Assembly: GCA_000697475.1 (NCBI GenBank)
Contig: JNEU01000824.1
Span: forward strand, 124,001-188,000
From: Lichtheimia corymbifera B2541
Lineage: Eukaryota; Mucoromycota; Mucoromycetes; Mucorales; Lichtheimiaceae
DNA: 64,000 nucleotides
Direction of reading: 5' to 3'
Position numbers and translations under genes: made by a program. The notes under the pieces were generated by a model. The model was not told the origin of the DNA. It ran no database searches and saw nothing but the letters and a program-made list of their open reading frames with translations. This document shows positions 1-12,934 of the stretch, piece by piece; the first letter of the stretch is position 1; every line of letters begins with the position of its first letter.

Positions 1-613
1 TCAAGGGATCGTCTTACGCAGTGGGTGGTGGATGCTTGCATTCACGTGATCATTGGAAGGGGCGGTGTATGTATGAATCATCAGGGCGCGAGATCAAAAC
101 TGGGGTGTGATTGGGTGAATCATGTCAAGCACCTCTTACTCGGATACGGTCAAGTCAAATTTTCATAACACAACAGTGTGACCTGGGTGCGCGTACAAGC
201 ATAATCATAAGATCACAAAGTGACACATGCGTGTCAATATATAATAGAATAGACCTTTATTGGTCATAAGCCATCATTAAAGAATATAAGCTGCACTAAG
301 TATTATTAAAAGGATGGTTTTATGTATCGTTCGATGCAAGGCTAGCCCAGGTGACATTCTGTATAGTATTCAGGTACTTTGGAGTGCAGATCTGTTGTAT
401 AGGCGACGAGTCGTGTAACGTGAGATACTCCGCACGCGCGGTGAGAGAGCTGTGTGTTTCATTTTATAGGCCTGTTTTTACCTCTGTCTTGTACCTGAGT
501 CCCGCTTCTTCCTGTGTCCAGAACAGCATTGTGCATAGCACTTGAACCATAGAGCACACAAGGTAAATGCTGCCTATTTGTAATAAACAGTGAAAGCTGA
601 CTCGTGGATTGGG
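1..613. other. Intergenic, upstream of the myosin gene
   Basis: No convincing coding sequence is seen on either strand. The stretch is A/T-rich from about position 230 to 310 and should contain the promoter and 5' leader of the downstream myosin gene. Short open frames here have no recognisable similarity and no splice continuation. Confidence 0.4.
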
Positions 614-3600
614 ATGACTAGAATGGCGGCAGCAAGTTCAGCACTTCAATCTGTAGAAGTCTATACCAAAGGGACCAAGGCTTGGTTTGAAGATAAACTC
701 GAAGCGTGGATCTCTGCAACGTGCATCTCGAATACCAATGATGGCAACAAGGTTACTATTGTGTTTGAAGGAGACAATGACCAAAAGGTATACAAAGAAC
801 AAACGCGTTCCGTGTGTGGGTGTGGGTATATGTGTGTGTGGATGGACAAGTCAAGAAGACTGATACAAGATCATGTATAAAGGAATACGTCTTTGAGTCA
901 ACGATCCAAGAGATTGAAAAGAATGGAGGATCCAAGTTGCCACCTTTGAGGAACCCTCCCAAGATGGAGTATACGGACGATTTGACCAACTTGAGTCATC
1001 TCAACGAGCCTGCAGGTAAGGGATAGCCAACCCACTCCTTGCTTCCGGTCACCACTACTGCCCTTCGGAGTCTCATCCCCCCGCTTTTAATAGTGTTGAA
1101 CACCATCCGAACTCGGTACATGCAGCATCTTATTTACACTTATTCCGGTATTGTCCTTATCGCTGTCAATCCTTTCGATCGAGTGGCCTTGTACGACCCT
1201 GATATTGTTCAGCAATACTCTGGAAAGCGAAGAGGAGAGCTTGAACCGCACTTGTTCGCTATTGCAGAAGATGCTTACCGATGCATGATCCGAGAACAAA
1301 TGAATCAAACAATCGTTGTTTCAGGTGAAAGGTACGTAAATAATGCTAGTTAAGGTTTGGAGATATTGATTTATCCGCTCTCTCCACCCCCTAATAGTGG
1401 TGCTGGTAAAACCGTGAGCGCCAAGTATATCATGCGTTACTTTGCAACTGCTGATGACCAAGAATCGGTTGGCAAAAAGAAGAAGGCTAGTGGTAGCGGA
1501 ATGACAGAGGTTGAAGAACAAATTCTGGGTAAGTCTTATCACAGGATGAGGAACAAAAGGAGGAAGAGACATGTGATGCTCATCATCTTGCATGATAGCA
1601 ACCAATCCGATCATGGAAGCTTTTGGCAACGCCAAGACGACTAGAAACGACAACAGTTCACGTTTCGGCAAATACATCGAGATCCAATTTGATGAAGGTG
1701 CCAACATTATCGGTGCAAAGATCAGAACTTATCTTTTGGAACGTTCTCGTTTGATCTTTCAACCACAAACTGAACGCAATTATCACATTTTCTATCAGGT
1801 AAGCGAGAGAAACGAGTCTCCTTAACCACTGGTTACTAAGTTAGTTACACTTCAAATAGCTCTGTGCTGGTGCACCATTGTCAGAAAAGAAGGAATATGA
1901 GCTTGGCGATTATACCAACTTTCACTTTTTGAATCAAAGCGGCACGGGCACGATTCCAGGCGTTGATGATGCGGCTGAATTCGAAGTAACACAACGAGCT
2001 TTGTCCACCATTGGATTATCGGTTCAGCTGCAATGGAAGATCTTCCGACTGCTATCGGCTCTATTACATATCGGCAACATCCAAATTACAGGTCGAGGCG
2101 ATGCGGTGCTGAGTGAAAGTGATCAAGCTTTACAAACCGCCTCACGCCTTATGGGCATCAATGCAACCGAATTCAGAAAATGGATCGTGCGCAAACAAAT
2201 CGTCACACGCTCCGAGAAAATCGTCACCAATCTCACACCAGCACAAGCACATGTCGTTAAGGATTCTGTGGCCAAATACGTTTATGCAAACCTTTTCGAG
2301 TGGCTCGTCAGCGTTATCAACGACAGTCTTTCTTGTCCTGATCCAGAAAAGATGGCAACCTTTATCGGTGTCCTCGATATCTACGGTTTTGAGCACTTTA
2401 AGAAGAATTCATTCGAACAATTCTGTATCAACTACGCAAATGAAAAGCTGCAACAACAGGTAAGTAAGCAATGAATCTTCAAAGCCGACTAAATGACTCA
2501 TTGTTACCATATCCTTTTATTATTATAGTTCAATCAACATGTGTTCAAATTGGAGCAAGAGGAATACGTCCGTGAAAAGATCAATTGGAGCTTCATTGAA
2601 TTCAGCGACAATCAGAAATGTATTGAATTGATCGAAGCCAGACTTGGTATCTTGGCTCTTTTGGATGAGGTAAATATAGTATCGATAATTGACGCATGCT
2701 ATATCAATGCTAATACTTTATATAATTAGGAATCGAGACTTCCTGCAGGATCAGATCAAGGCTTTTGTCAAAAGCTGTATACCAACTTTTCCACCCCAGA
2801 ATACAAGAACTATTTCAAGAAGCCCCGATTCTCCAACAATGCCTTTACCATTGCTCACTATGCCCACGACGTGCAATATGAAGCTGAAAACTTTTTGGAC
2901 AAGAACAAAGACACTGTGCCAGATGAACATCTTAGCCTTCTTCAAGGCTCAAGCTTTGATTACTTGACCGAGGTGCTTGAAAAAGCTGCTGCCAACAACC
3001 CACCACCACCAGTAAGTACCATGAAGAGAGAGAAAGGATGAAGGGATACATTGACTTATGTTTTCCTTTTAATGTTAGACCGAGAACAAGCGCATGAGTA
3101 TGATGGTTCGAAAGCCAACATTGGGTTCTATCTTTAAGGTAATGAAGTAGGGCAATGATCAGCGCATGAGGTACTAACAATCTTTTTATACAGCTCTCTC
3201 TTATCAATCTCATGGATACGATTGGCCAAACCAATGTGCATTATATCCGTTGTATCAAGCCCAATGAAGCCAAAGTTGCATGGGAATTCGAACCCAACAT
3301 GGTACTCTCTCAATTGCGTGCCTGTGGTGTCTTGGAGACCATCCGTATCAGTTGTGCTGGATATCCTTCTCGTTGGACATTTGAGGAATTTGCTGATCGT
3401 TATTATGCACTTGTTCCTTCCAAACACTGGGACCACAAGGAGAACCCTGACATGGGACAGCTGTGTACCACCATTCTTGAAGCATCCATCAAGGACAATG
3501 ACAAGTATCAAGTTGGCATAACCAAAATCTTCTTCCGTGCTGGTCAGGTAGGATGGTGTTGGTTTATTGATCAAAGGAAAAGCCACTAATATTACTTGCG

Positions 3601-6600
3601 ATAGCTCGCATATATGGAAAAGCTACGTTCGGATCGCTTCAATGAGTGCGCTATCCTGGTTCAAAAGAACATTCGCCGCTATGTTTATCGCACACGTTAT
3701 TTGCGTATGCAAAAACTTGCTTTGGGTCTTCAATGCATTGCTCGCCGTAAAGTTGCACAAGCCAAGCTCCAATCATACCGTGAAGAAAGGGCAGCCATTG
3801 TTATTCAAACCGAATGGCGAAGATATGTTGCTCGTAAGGAATATCTTGCGACCCGACAATTTATTCTCAAGTTGCAAACAGGTAAATGAAGGTGATTGAG
3901 ATGGTGAAAGGAACGTGGTGTTAATCACCCTATTTCTTTTTCTAGCTATTCGTGGTTGTCGAGCACGACGCAATCTCAGTTCAGTCAAGGAGCATATGGC
4001 TGCAACCCAAATCCAACGTCTTGTTCGCGGATGGTGAGTGACAACGATGATGAGGGGATGTTGGTAACTTGGTAACTAACATGTGATGACTAGGTCTGCT
4101 CGTAAGCAATATCAAGCAAAGCGTCATTTCATCATCAACTTGCAAGCGTGTGTGCGCCGCCGAGCTGGTCGAAAGCAGCTGATTGGATTGAGGACCGAAG
4201 CACGATCTGCCAACCATTTCAAGGAAGTTTCATACAAGCTTGAAAATAAGATTGTGGAGTTGACACAGACAATCACTGCGCTTAAGGATGAAAAGAAATC
4301 GGCCACCGATCGTACAGTACAGCTTGAAGCACAGATCCGCACGTGGAGTGAAAAGTATGACAAGCTGGAAAAGAAATCCAAGGGCTTGGAAGTCAAATTA
4401 CAGGAACCCACTGTGCCTGAGGAGAAATGGATCGAATTGCAAACGGAGCGAGATACACTTGCAGCTGATTATCGTGAAGCCCAAGAGAAGATTAAGGCTC
4501 ACCAACGTGAAGTGACCAGCTTGACAGAGCAGCTCAGCGCCCAAAAGAAAGAGAATGAACGCTTGCAAAAGTCACTTGAGGAAGCACAAGAACGAGCTGA
4601 TAATGCCGCTGATGAAGGAGAGGTTTCTGAACTCAAGAGTCAAATTGCAGCCCTTAAAGCACAGCTCACCCAAGTGATGCACACGCCTCGTCGACAACAA
4701 TCCGTTTCTCATACACGTGGTTTATCACCATCACGCGGTTTATCACCAGCTCCTCTCAATGGCAGTGGTGCACGAAATGCATCATTATCACCTATCAAGC
4801 CTCTTGATACTAACACCGTCAAGGAAAACCTCACAGCACCACCTCGTAGCAAATCGCCTAGTGGAATGCCTATCAATAGACGTGGTCGACGAAACAGCAC
4901 CGCTGATATGCCTGTCAACCGCACCAAGTCATCTATCGACAATATTCGTCAAGCAGAACTCTTGACCAAGAATCCTCGTCCCACATCTATTCATCATGTT
5001 GGTGCATTGCTTGGAAAGACTGGTCTTATGTCTGAGAGTCTTGGAGAACATCCTGAAGAAGAGGTATGTATTTATATAACCTTCTATGAAAAATTGTTGC
5101 CTAATCAGCCATTGCATCAACAATAGTTGAGCAAGATTTTGCGTGATGAAGATGGTCTCCAAGAAGAAGTACTCGAAGGTCTTATCAAGGGTCTCAAGAT
5201 GCCATTGCCAAGCTTGCAAAACCCATCATCCAAGAAGGAGATCTTTTTCCCTGCACATATGATTGCCATGTGTGTCTCAGAAATGTGGCATGCCGGCAAT
5301 ATTGCTGAATCCGAGCGTCTCTTGTTTACGGTTATGGACACTATCCAAAAGCAATGCTTGGTATGTTGATTGGATATATCTCTAAAGGAATCATGCGGTA
5401 GATCTAATTCATATCATTTTTCAGAGCTTTACTGGTGAAGAGGCCATTGTTCCTTGCGCATTTTGGTTATCCAATGTACACGAGCTTTTATCGCTGATTT
5501 GCATTGCCGAGCACGAGCTAGAACAAGAAATGCACTCGAATGGACATATGGCATCTGGTTGGCATGACTTTGAGAAATTGGTGGCCACCATCAAGTTTGA
5601 ATTACAGTGTCTTGAAGACAACATCTTCCATGCTTGGATGAAGGAGCTCAAGAAACGCATTAGCAAAATGGTTATCCCTGCTATCATTGAAGGACAATCT
5701 TTGCCTGGCTTTGTTACATCTGACTCGAACCGCTTCTTTAACAAGCTGTTGACGGGATCATCGCACCCTAGTTTCAGCATGGACGACTTGCTCAACGCAC
5801 TCAACAAGGTGTATCGATCCCTCAAGTGTTATCATATCGAACATTCTGTTGCCAATCAGGTTCTTACCGAATTACTCAAGCTTATTGGTGTATCGGCATT
5901 CAATGATTTGTTGATGCGAAAGAACTTTTCATCTTGGAAGCGAGGTAATTTGATTCCCACGATGAGCAAAGATTCCAAGTAAATGACTAATTCCATCATG
6001 TGTGTTACAGCTATGCAGATCCAATACAATATTACCCGCATCGAAGAGTGGTGCAAGAGCCACGAGATACCCGAAGGAACACTTCAACTTGAGCATCTGA
6101 TGCAGGCTACAAAATTGTTACAATTCAAAAAGGGATCATTGGAAGATATCGAGAATATCTATGACGTCTGCTGGATCTTGTCACCCACACAAATTCAAAA
6201 GTTGATCTCGCAATATCAGACAGCTGATTACGAGGTAAGATGCTCCCTATCACCAAATTCATGACAAAGAAACTAAATGATCCCTTTATCGGCTTCTAGA
6301 ACCCCATTAAACCTGAAATTCTTGGTGCGGTTGCCTCCCATGTTGTGAGCGGCGACAAGAGTGATGTTCTCTTACTGGATTCTGTATCCATGGATGATAC
6401 AACCAACCCATTTGAGATCCCAGTGCCCCGTGAACCAGAAGTACAACGTTATTTGCCAGCTTGGGTAAGCAATACTTGGATAAGAGGGTGACTCCATGCA
6501 CTATACTAATCCCACATGTTTAGCTAAACCTCAAGCGATTGAGACGTCTCACTTTCCTTGCACAAGCACTACGAGATCAACAAGCTGCTGTAGATGCAAC

Positions 6601-6619
6601 AGCCGTTGCAACCCCTTAA
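614..6619 (+). CDS. MYO2: Class V myosin heavy chain
   Basis: Actin-based motor that carries organelles and secretory vesicles. Eighteen exons: 614-787, 883-1015, 1094-1331, 1398-1528, 1599-1798, 1860-2459, 2529-2669, 2730-3011, 3079-3138, 3194-3547, 3605-3881, 3946-4033, 4094-5063, 5127-5360, 5425-5944, 6011-6234, 6300-6464 and 6524-6619. They give about 1,628 residues, normal for the class. In order: motor domain to about residue 770 with P-loop GESGAGKT (near 178-185), switch II-like DIYGFEHF and actin-binding [11 protein letters not shown] repeats about 775-920 (several IQ-like basic segments); coiled coil about 930-1070; a Ser/Pro-rich linker; and a C-terminal DIL cargo-binding domain about 1230-1560. 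The start could be ATG 614 or ATG 623, three residues apart. The P-loop is split by the third intron. Family assignment is secure; the cargo is not deducible. Confidence 0.96.
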
Positions 6620-7584
6620 TTTAACCCATTCTTTTCTTTTCTCATTACCATAAAGCATCCCTTATTATATCCAGGACAACTTGTGCGTGTTTATATCGTC
6701 TATCGTATCATCAATGAAATAATGGAGGTGGTGATGGAAAATCTCAATGTTCCCTTGGCTTATTCTGGCTCTATGCAAAAAGTGTTTATATGTTCACATG
6801 TTATGACCGTACATTAGCAGGTTGAGTTGTTGCCCCTGCTTAACACATCCATGTCGCCGTTTATATTTCTGCAAAGGGCATTCATGCGACGAACATCAAC
6901 ATATGACAGTTTGAGTATCCTACATAAAGTGCACGATCGATGCCCGATTATGATGTTCAAGTTTTTGATTGTCATGTTGGTTTCATTGTAAGGATGAATT
7001 ACAAAGAAGCAGCCAAATTTGTCGGACAAGAATTCCATCAATGCAAGATGCATCTTTGTTCCGCTAGTTCATTAGCTCAACCCCTTTAAGGAACTTGTTT
7101 TCGATCATGATTTAAACAATGTTGCCCGTCATTCTCATGCCAATCTTATGACACTTGATTATCTACATCATATGGCACCACAAAACCCAACACTGTATCC
7201 ATCTCCGCTTAAGCTATATTGCTAATAACATTGACGGGAGTTTTCTAGGATAGCATTTCTAGTTATAAGATTCATTTATTAGATCAAACATGCATAATTC
7301 AAGAGTTGAGAGTATAAAAATATCAGATTCTGCATATTGCTTGGATACGATCTTTCCCTTGTTGATCGAGGAGGAGCATGAGATAATGGGTAGAAAGATC
7401 ATCCTTCTCTCCTTCTGGCACTAGGATGGATTGAGAGATTCCCACAATACAAAATATTGAATCTTGAAAAGGTAAGCAAGCCGTGATGAAACGCAATTCA
7501 GCTTACTCAGGTACATTTCCTTTGTGTCAACTCGCGGAGTATCCCTTGTTCTCTTTTCTTTGCTCGGCATACACCAACTTCGAC
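6620..7584. other. Intergenic region
   Basis: A/T-rich spacer of about 960 bases between the myosin stop codon and the hydrolase-phosphatase gene. I see no coding sequence with recognisable similarity, no RNA gene and no obvious repeat. It should hold the myosin 3' UTR and the promoter of the next gene. Confidence 0.4.
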
Positions 7585-9961
7585 ATGACAACTGTGCATA
7601 TTGAGAACGATCGTGGCGAGACCATTGTGGGCCTTTTCGAACACAGGGATATTGACGCCAATCGAGAGAAGCCTCGACTCGTGTTAATCGGTCATGGCGT
7701 GCAAGGTAACGCTGCGCATGTGAATCGGGATGTTTGTGGCGAAAACGACTTATCTTCTTCTTCTCCCTCTCTTTCTCTTTCCAAGGTCACAAGAACTATT
7801 TGTTTCAACGCTTGCTTGGAGAAAAACTTCCTTATTCAAGTTTCCGTTTCGACTTTCGTGGCAACGGTGATAGTTCAGGCACTGCTGGATATGGCAACAT
7901 TGCGGTAAAGCATGCAAGATATACCCCGCACACCATCAAAGGATTCACTTGACTTTATCATTTGGCAGAACGATGTCGAGGATTATCATACCGTAGCAAA
8001 GTACTTTGAGAACAAGGGCTATGAGATTTGGGCAGTAGTCGGTCATTCCAGAGGTAAAAGATAATAGCGAGGTCATGGATGGCGTACTCATTCACCGCTA
8101 CTCTATAGGCTCAACGGCTGGCTTAAAGTATGCAACCACTTGTCAGAAACCATTGGCCCATTTCGTGAACGTCTCGGGTCGCTATCAGATGAATGATCCT
8201 CAGATATTTAGAAATCGCCCTCACTTTTTCGAAGAATTGGAAAAGAAGGTAATTGCCATGCTGTGTGTGAGGATTGGATCAATCTATATACTCAACTATT
8301 GAATCCATAGGGCTATTTTGAGTGGAAGGCACGACGTCGAGATCAGTATATCACCCTTAAAATGACACGAGAGGATGTTGAAAAGTTCACAAATTGGGAT
8401 AACTCTCATGGTAAGCAGGGGAATGTTGGTTGCTGGATGTACCGGAAAACGCTCATAATTGTATGATATGACCTCATATAGTTGCACGCATGCCGAGAGC
8501 AACCTGCATGTTCACGTGCCATGGCCTTGACGATGATGCAAGTATCACAGAACCGAGAAATGGGAACATCCATCAGGTACTGACTGCCTACTATCTTTAG
8601 GTTGTTCCGGTTTACAATGCTGCCATGTTTTCCAATATCGTGCCCAATCATACGCTGAAGCTTTTCCCTGGTGCCAATCACAATTTCATCGGCAAGTACG
8701 AAGAAGTCGTTCAAGCCATCTTGGAATACTTTGAAGAGCATGAGAAGAACGCTTTTGAAAAAGGTAAGTTCTGCATGATCCATATTGGGCATTCAGTAAT
8801 GATGATTTATGAAACGTACTAGCAAGACGAATGGGTCAAAGCACTGGTTTGGTCATGCCACGTTGGATTGATGTGGAAGGTGTCAAGAACTTTAGAGATA
8901 TTGGTGGTTGGCCAGTGAGCGATGGCAAGGGCTATATCCGGGAACGATTTATCTTTCGATGTGGCCAGTAAGTTTTGTGCATTACGAGTATCATAGTGAT
9001 TTCTAATCCTATGTGTCAAATAGTTTGGTGAACGTTACTCCCAAAGGTGCAGCCGTTTTGCGCCAACTCAATGTTGTAGCTGCGTTCGATTTTCGATCAC
9101 ACCCCGAAATCCAACGGCAAGGTATCATGGCGTAAGTTGTTGGTATCCATTTATATATATGCCATTAGATATTGATTCCCTGTCTAGTGATGTCCCCGGC
9201 TTGACACGATATCCTTCAGCCATTTTCAGCGAAGCTGATTATTCCCCTGCTGCATTGGCATCTCGCTGGCAAGGTTATTTTGAAGGAGCAACTGGATTTC
9301 CCAAAGGTCGGTTATATTTTGGACCATAATATCGCTATACACGTATTGACTGGATGATATATGATGCAGTGTATATGGTCATATTGGAGAAAGGCGGGCC
9401 CCAATTCCGTAAAATCTTTTTGCACATGCTCGAGAACCATTCTCGCGATTCGACGAGATCATTGATCATCCATTGTACCGCTGGCAAGGATCGCACAGGC
9501 GTATTCATCATGCTTTTATTTGGTCTTTGTGGTGTGGACGAGGAAATTATTGCCCGTGAATATGCCATGAGTAACCTTGGTTACTGGGGTTAGTATACAT
9601 GACATACCAAAACCCAGCATCATGATGTCTTAACATCGTGCATCTTTTAGAACAAGACAGCGAGCTTCAAGCCAAGGCCGATATGCTTAATGTATCAATC
9701 GATGATATGCGTTTGGTCATGTCAGCACCGTAAGTCTACATTTGGTATTGCTCAACTCGTATTTATGCTAACCTTAATCGCTTTCACAGGTACCTGGCAA
9801 TGAAGGAAACCATTCGTCGAGTCAAGGAAATGCATGGATCAATTGAAGGATATGTCCGAAAGCATTGTGGATTGACAAGTGATCAAATCGAGGCATTGCG
9901 AGATCTCTTGATTGTGCGGATCCCCTTTGAAGAACGTCAACTTTTTAGACCCAAGTTTTGA
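7585..9961 (+). CDS. Alpha/beta-hydrolase fused to an IphP-type tyrosine phosphatase
   Basis: Thirteen exons give about 541 residues: 7585-7705, 7786-7904, 7969-8053, 8109-8248, 8311-8410, 8482-8537, 8601-8763, 8823-8967, 9024-9131, 9188-9306, 9370-9588, 9651-9729 and 9790-9961. Residues 1-260 are a serine-hydrolase (Hydrolase_4-like) domain with oxyanion motif GHGVQG, nucleophile elbow GHSRG (Ser107), HGLDD (Asp206/207) and GANHNF (His234), so the triad looks intact. Residues about 270-541 are a phosphatase of the Y_phosphatase3/IphP type, with NFRDIGG near the start and the P-loop HCTAGKDRTG (Cys421). The two halves are joined by a normal 59-nt intron (8764-8822) with no stop codon before it, which supports one protein. 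One intron (8538-8600) begins with GC. An upstream in-frame ATG at 7486 is possible. Substrates of both domains are unknown. Confidence 0.85.
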
Positions 9962-10134
9962 ATGCGAAGACTCGGATATAAATTGTTATAGACATGTATG
10001 GGTGTCATTGTTTGAAACTGGACAATCATATGGCATGTGATAAAGAAAATAAAAAACTTCCGTGATAAACGTATACATTCTTTTGCTTTCGATCATTTGA
10101 GGTTGCGTATCTTTTCTTTCTTTCAGTACAGTAT

Positions 10135-11295
10135 ATGGATCACAGAATCGGATGCATCCATCGACATCAAAAAGACTCCCATTTGGTGTTTCGGCTACCA
10201 GAAGTTGTCAATTTGATTGTGCAACATCTTGTCAAAGACTATGATACATCATCGCCATCGAAGTCTCTATTTGATTGGATATACCCATGCCTTTTTGTCA
10301 ATCATTTATGGCACGATTGCGCTGCAAGGAACATGTACAGGAACCTCACATTCGGCCAAGGCCAGCATGACTTGAATGCGTTTCAAAATTTTGTGTCAAT
10401 TCTCGGGCAGCATAATACGACAGCGCCTTTACAAATGTCTCCTGCCTCCCTCGCCATTGGTAACAAGGACGACGTCCCCATGATTGATCCTTATCAAGTT
10501 GATAATAGCCCACCGAGTAGTATCAATGACAATGAGGTGGATGATCCAAGATTATCGGTTTATCGGCGATCCGTACGACACCTTACATTGTACAAAGTCA
10601 AGGATGATTCTGTAACTGATAAATTGACGTGTCTCAGCAAGCACGTTCGACGCCTTGAGCATCTCGAATTATATATATGCGAACCCATCATCGATAGTGC
10701 TGTGCAACCTTTTGTGATGGCGGGTCATTTGACTTATCTATCACTGGCTGGTAGCTTTCAAGTAACCGACAAGCTAATTCATGCAGTGGCGAAACATTGT
10801 CCCCGTTTACAGCATCTCGATTTACGTGCATGCAGCGAAATATCAGACGACTCTATCAGCTCTATAGCACTACACTGCCCAAGACTTGAGCATCTCAATG
10901 TAGGGCGTATCAAAGAACGGCATCGTATCACTTCACGCTCCATCAACTTGATTGCAGAAAATACCAAAGTGCGTGTATTAGGCTTTGCAGGGTGTGATTT
11001 GGATGATGAGTGCATGATTCGACTTGCAGTACACCGTAACCGATTTATGGAGCGTATCTCAGTCAACAACTGCCATCGATTGAGCAACGCATCCATCCGG
11101 GCCTTTGCAAAATATTGTACAAAACTCTCCGTATTTGAGATGAAAGAGTGTCATTTAATCGACGACTGGGACACTGTTGCCCAGTTAGTAGAACGCAAGG
11201 TGTTATTGACATTATGCGAACAACAAAATCGAGCGTGTGCACAATGGGCAAAGACGAATGGACGTATTATTCGTGTTAAGGCACCTTACAAATAG
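10135..11295 (+). CDS. F-box/leucine-rich-repeat protein
   Basis: A single uninterrupted exon encodes 386 residues. The first 75 residues resemble a fungal F-box (FRLPEVVNLIVQHL, then a CLFVNHLWHDCA segment), the part that would bind Skp1 in an SCF ubiquitin ligase. From about residue 145 there are repeated leucine-rich units of the cysteine-containing kind (HCPRLQHLDLRAC, HCPRLEHLNVGR), as in Grr1/Fbl-type substrate receptors. It is unusual among its neighbours in having no intron. The target protein cannot be told. Start ATG 10135 is the first in frame. Confidence 0.8.
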   Translation: MDHRIGCIHRHQKDSHLVFRLPEVVNLIVQHLVKDYDTSSPSKSLFDWIYPCLFVNHLWHDCAARNMYRNLTFGQGQHDLNAFQNFVSILGQHNTTAPLQMSPASLAIGNKDDVPMIDPYQVDNSPPSSINDNEVDDPRLSVYRRSVRHLTLYKVKDDSVTDKLTCLSKHVRRLEHLELYICEPIIDSAVQPFVMAGHLTYLSLAGSFQVTDKLIHAVAKHCPRLQHLDLRACSEISDDSISSIALHCPRLEHLNVGRIKERHRITSRSINLIAENTKVRVLGFAGCDLDDECMIRLAVHRNRFMERISVNNCHRLSNASIRAFAKYCTKLSVFEMKECHLIDDWDTVAQLVERKVLLTLCEQQNRACAQWAKTNGRIIRVKAPYK

Positions 11296-11471
11296 AATAT
11301 TATATATATATATATTTATTCTTGTACATTAGATAAGCATCCAAAACAAAGCACTACAGGATACACGCACAACCACCAGTGCGGACACTCAATTTGTCTT
11401 TGGTGCATTCGTAACGCATCTTGAACGCGTGTCCCTCCCTTACATTTTTTTCCACTTCTTTGCAACACACT

Positions 11472-12636
11472 ATGCATCGCTTTGTAGAGAAGTACTCTTC
11501 CTCGCCCTTCCAAATGCCACTGGAAAGTGGTGCCGTGGACATGTGCGGCAAATGGGACGCTGCTCAAGATCTTGCTTTTCCAACATTCGATATTCCTGAC
11601 GTTCACAACGTATGTTCATATTAGCACGCATACACCCTCATTTGCGACTCTCGCCCATTATTCACCTCATCTCGTACGCTTTTCATATATAGCCCGTCGA
11701 CTTTTTGAGAAGTGTCACCGATGAAAATTCGCCTGACTATAAGATCAAGATCCAGCATGGCACCACAACGTTGGCTTTCCAGTTCCAGGGCGGTGTCATT
11801 GTTGCTGTCGACTCTAGAGCTACCATGGGCAACTATATTGGTAGGATATAATATCAAAAGACGATCCATATCGATATCTTACACGCATATCTTCATCCAG
11901 GCTCGCAAACCGTCAAGAAGGTGATTGAAATCAATCCTTATTTACTCGGCACAATGGCTGGTGGTGCTGCAGATTGTCAATACTGGGAACGCGAGTTGGG
12001 CCGTCGTTGTCGTCTCTACGAGCTCCGCAACAAGGAGCGTATCTCGGTTGCAGCAGCTTCCAAATTGCTTGGTAACATGGTATACTCTTATAAGGGCATG
12101 GGTCTTTCCATGGTAAGTATATCATATGTGTGCATGGAATCAATCATGGAGGCTTACTGGTGTTCTTCTCTTCTTTTAGGGTACCATGATTACCGGTTGG
12201 GATAAAACTGTAAGTAGCTGAGAATAGGGTATATATACGTGCATGTCTAATACGCTTCCTTTCTTCTAGGGTCCAAATCTCTTTTACGTGGATTCTGATG
12301 GTCAGCGATTGAAGGGTGATTTATTCTCAGTTGGATCTGGTTCTACATTTGCATACGGTGTACTTGACAGTGGCTACGACTTTGATTTATCCGTTTCTGA
12401 TGCACTTGAACTTGGCAAGCGATCAATCTACCATGCAACCCACCGAGATGCCATGTCTGGTGGTTCTGTCAACTGTAAGTGTCACATGATGATGACCATA
12501 GGGGTTCCTATCAAGTGCTAATTGACATCTCGTAGTATATCACGTCACCGAGAGTGGATGGGAATATCACGGCAACCATGATGTTGGACCCCTTCATTAC
12601 GAATACCAGGATGAGTTGGCACGAAGCAGGCAATAA
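11472..12636 (+). CDS. PRE2: 20S proteasome subunit beta type-5
   Basis: Chymotrypsin-like catalytic subunit of the 20S proteasome core. Six exons (11472-11609, 11693-11840, 11901-12112, 12180-12209, 12270-12474, 12536-12636) encode about 277 residues including a 69-residue propeptide. Processing at HG/TTTLAF leaves Thr70 as the catalytic N-terminus. Counting from it, Asp17, Lys33 and Gly47 are present, and Met45 (GTMAGG) is the residue typical of beta5 rather than beta1 or beta2. The 30-nt fourth exon is short but in frame. Length and motifs match the family throughout. Confidence 0.96.
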
Positions 12637-12934
12637 AATGGCTGGCACTATTAGCCGATCCATCTATGACAATGTTTGTAAAAATATCCCATCAGTCATG
12701 CGTAAATATCATATTGTTGCTATCCCGGTGTTTGTGATACTAGAGCAAGCTTGTCATCTCCTTCCCCTGATACGCTAGTTATGATAGCTTTTCTTCAGTT
12801 AGCATAATTGGATATAAAACAACCTCGTAAACCATTATACATGATCCATCTCGAGCATATACAGTTGACAGCGTAGACGTCTAAAACTTTTATAAAAAGT
12901 GAGGCTATACACAAAAACGGGGAACGGGAACTAT

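Noticed and set aside
8577..8600. 24-nt GT-AG intron in the hydrolase domain
   Set aside because: Too short to splice and leaves extra residues. The GC-AG intron 8538-8600 fits family motifs and normal intron length.
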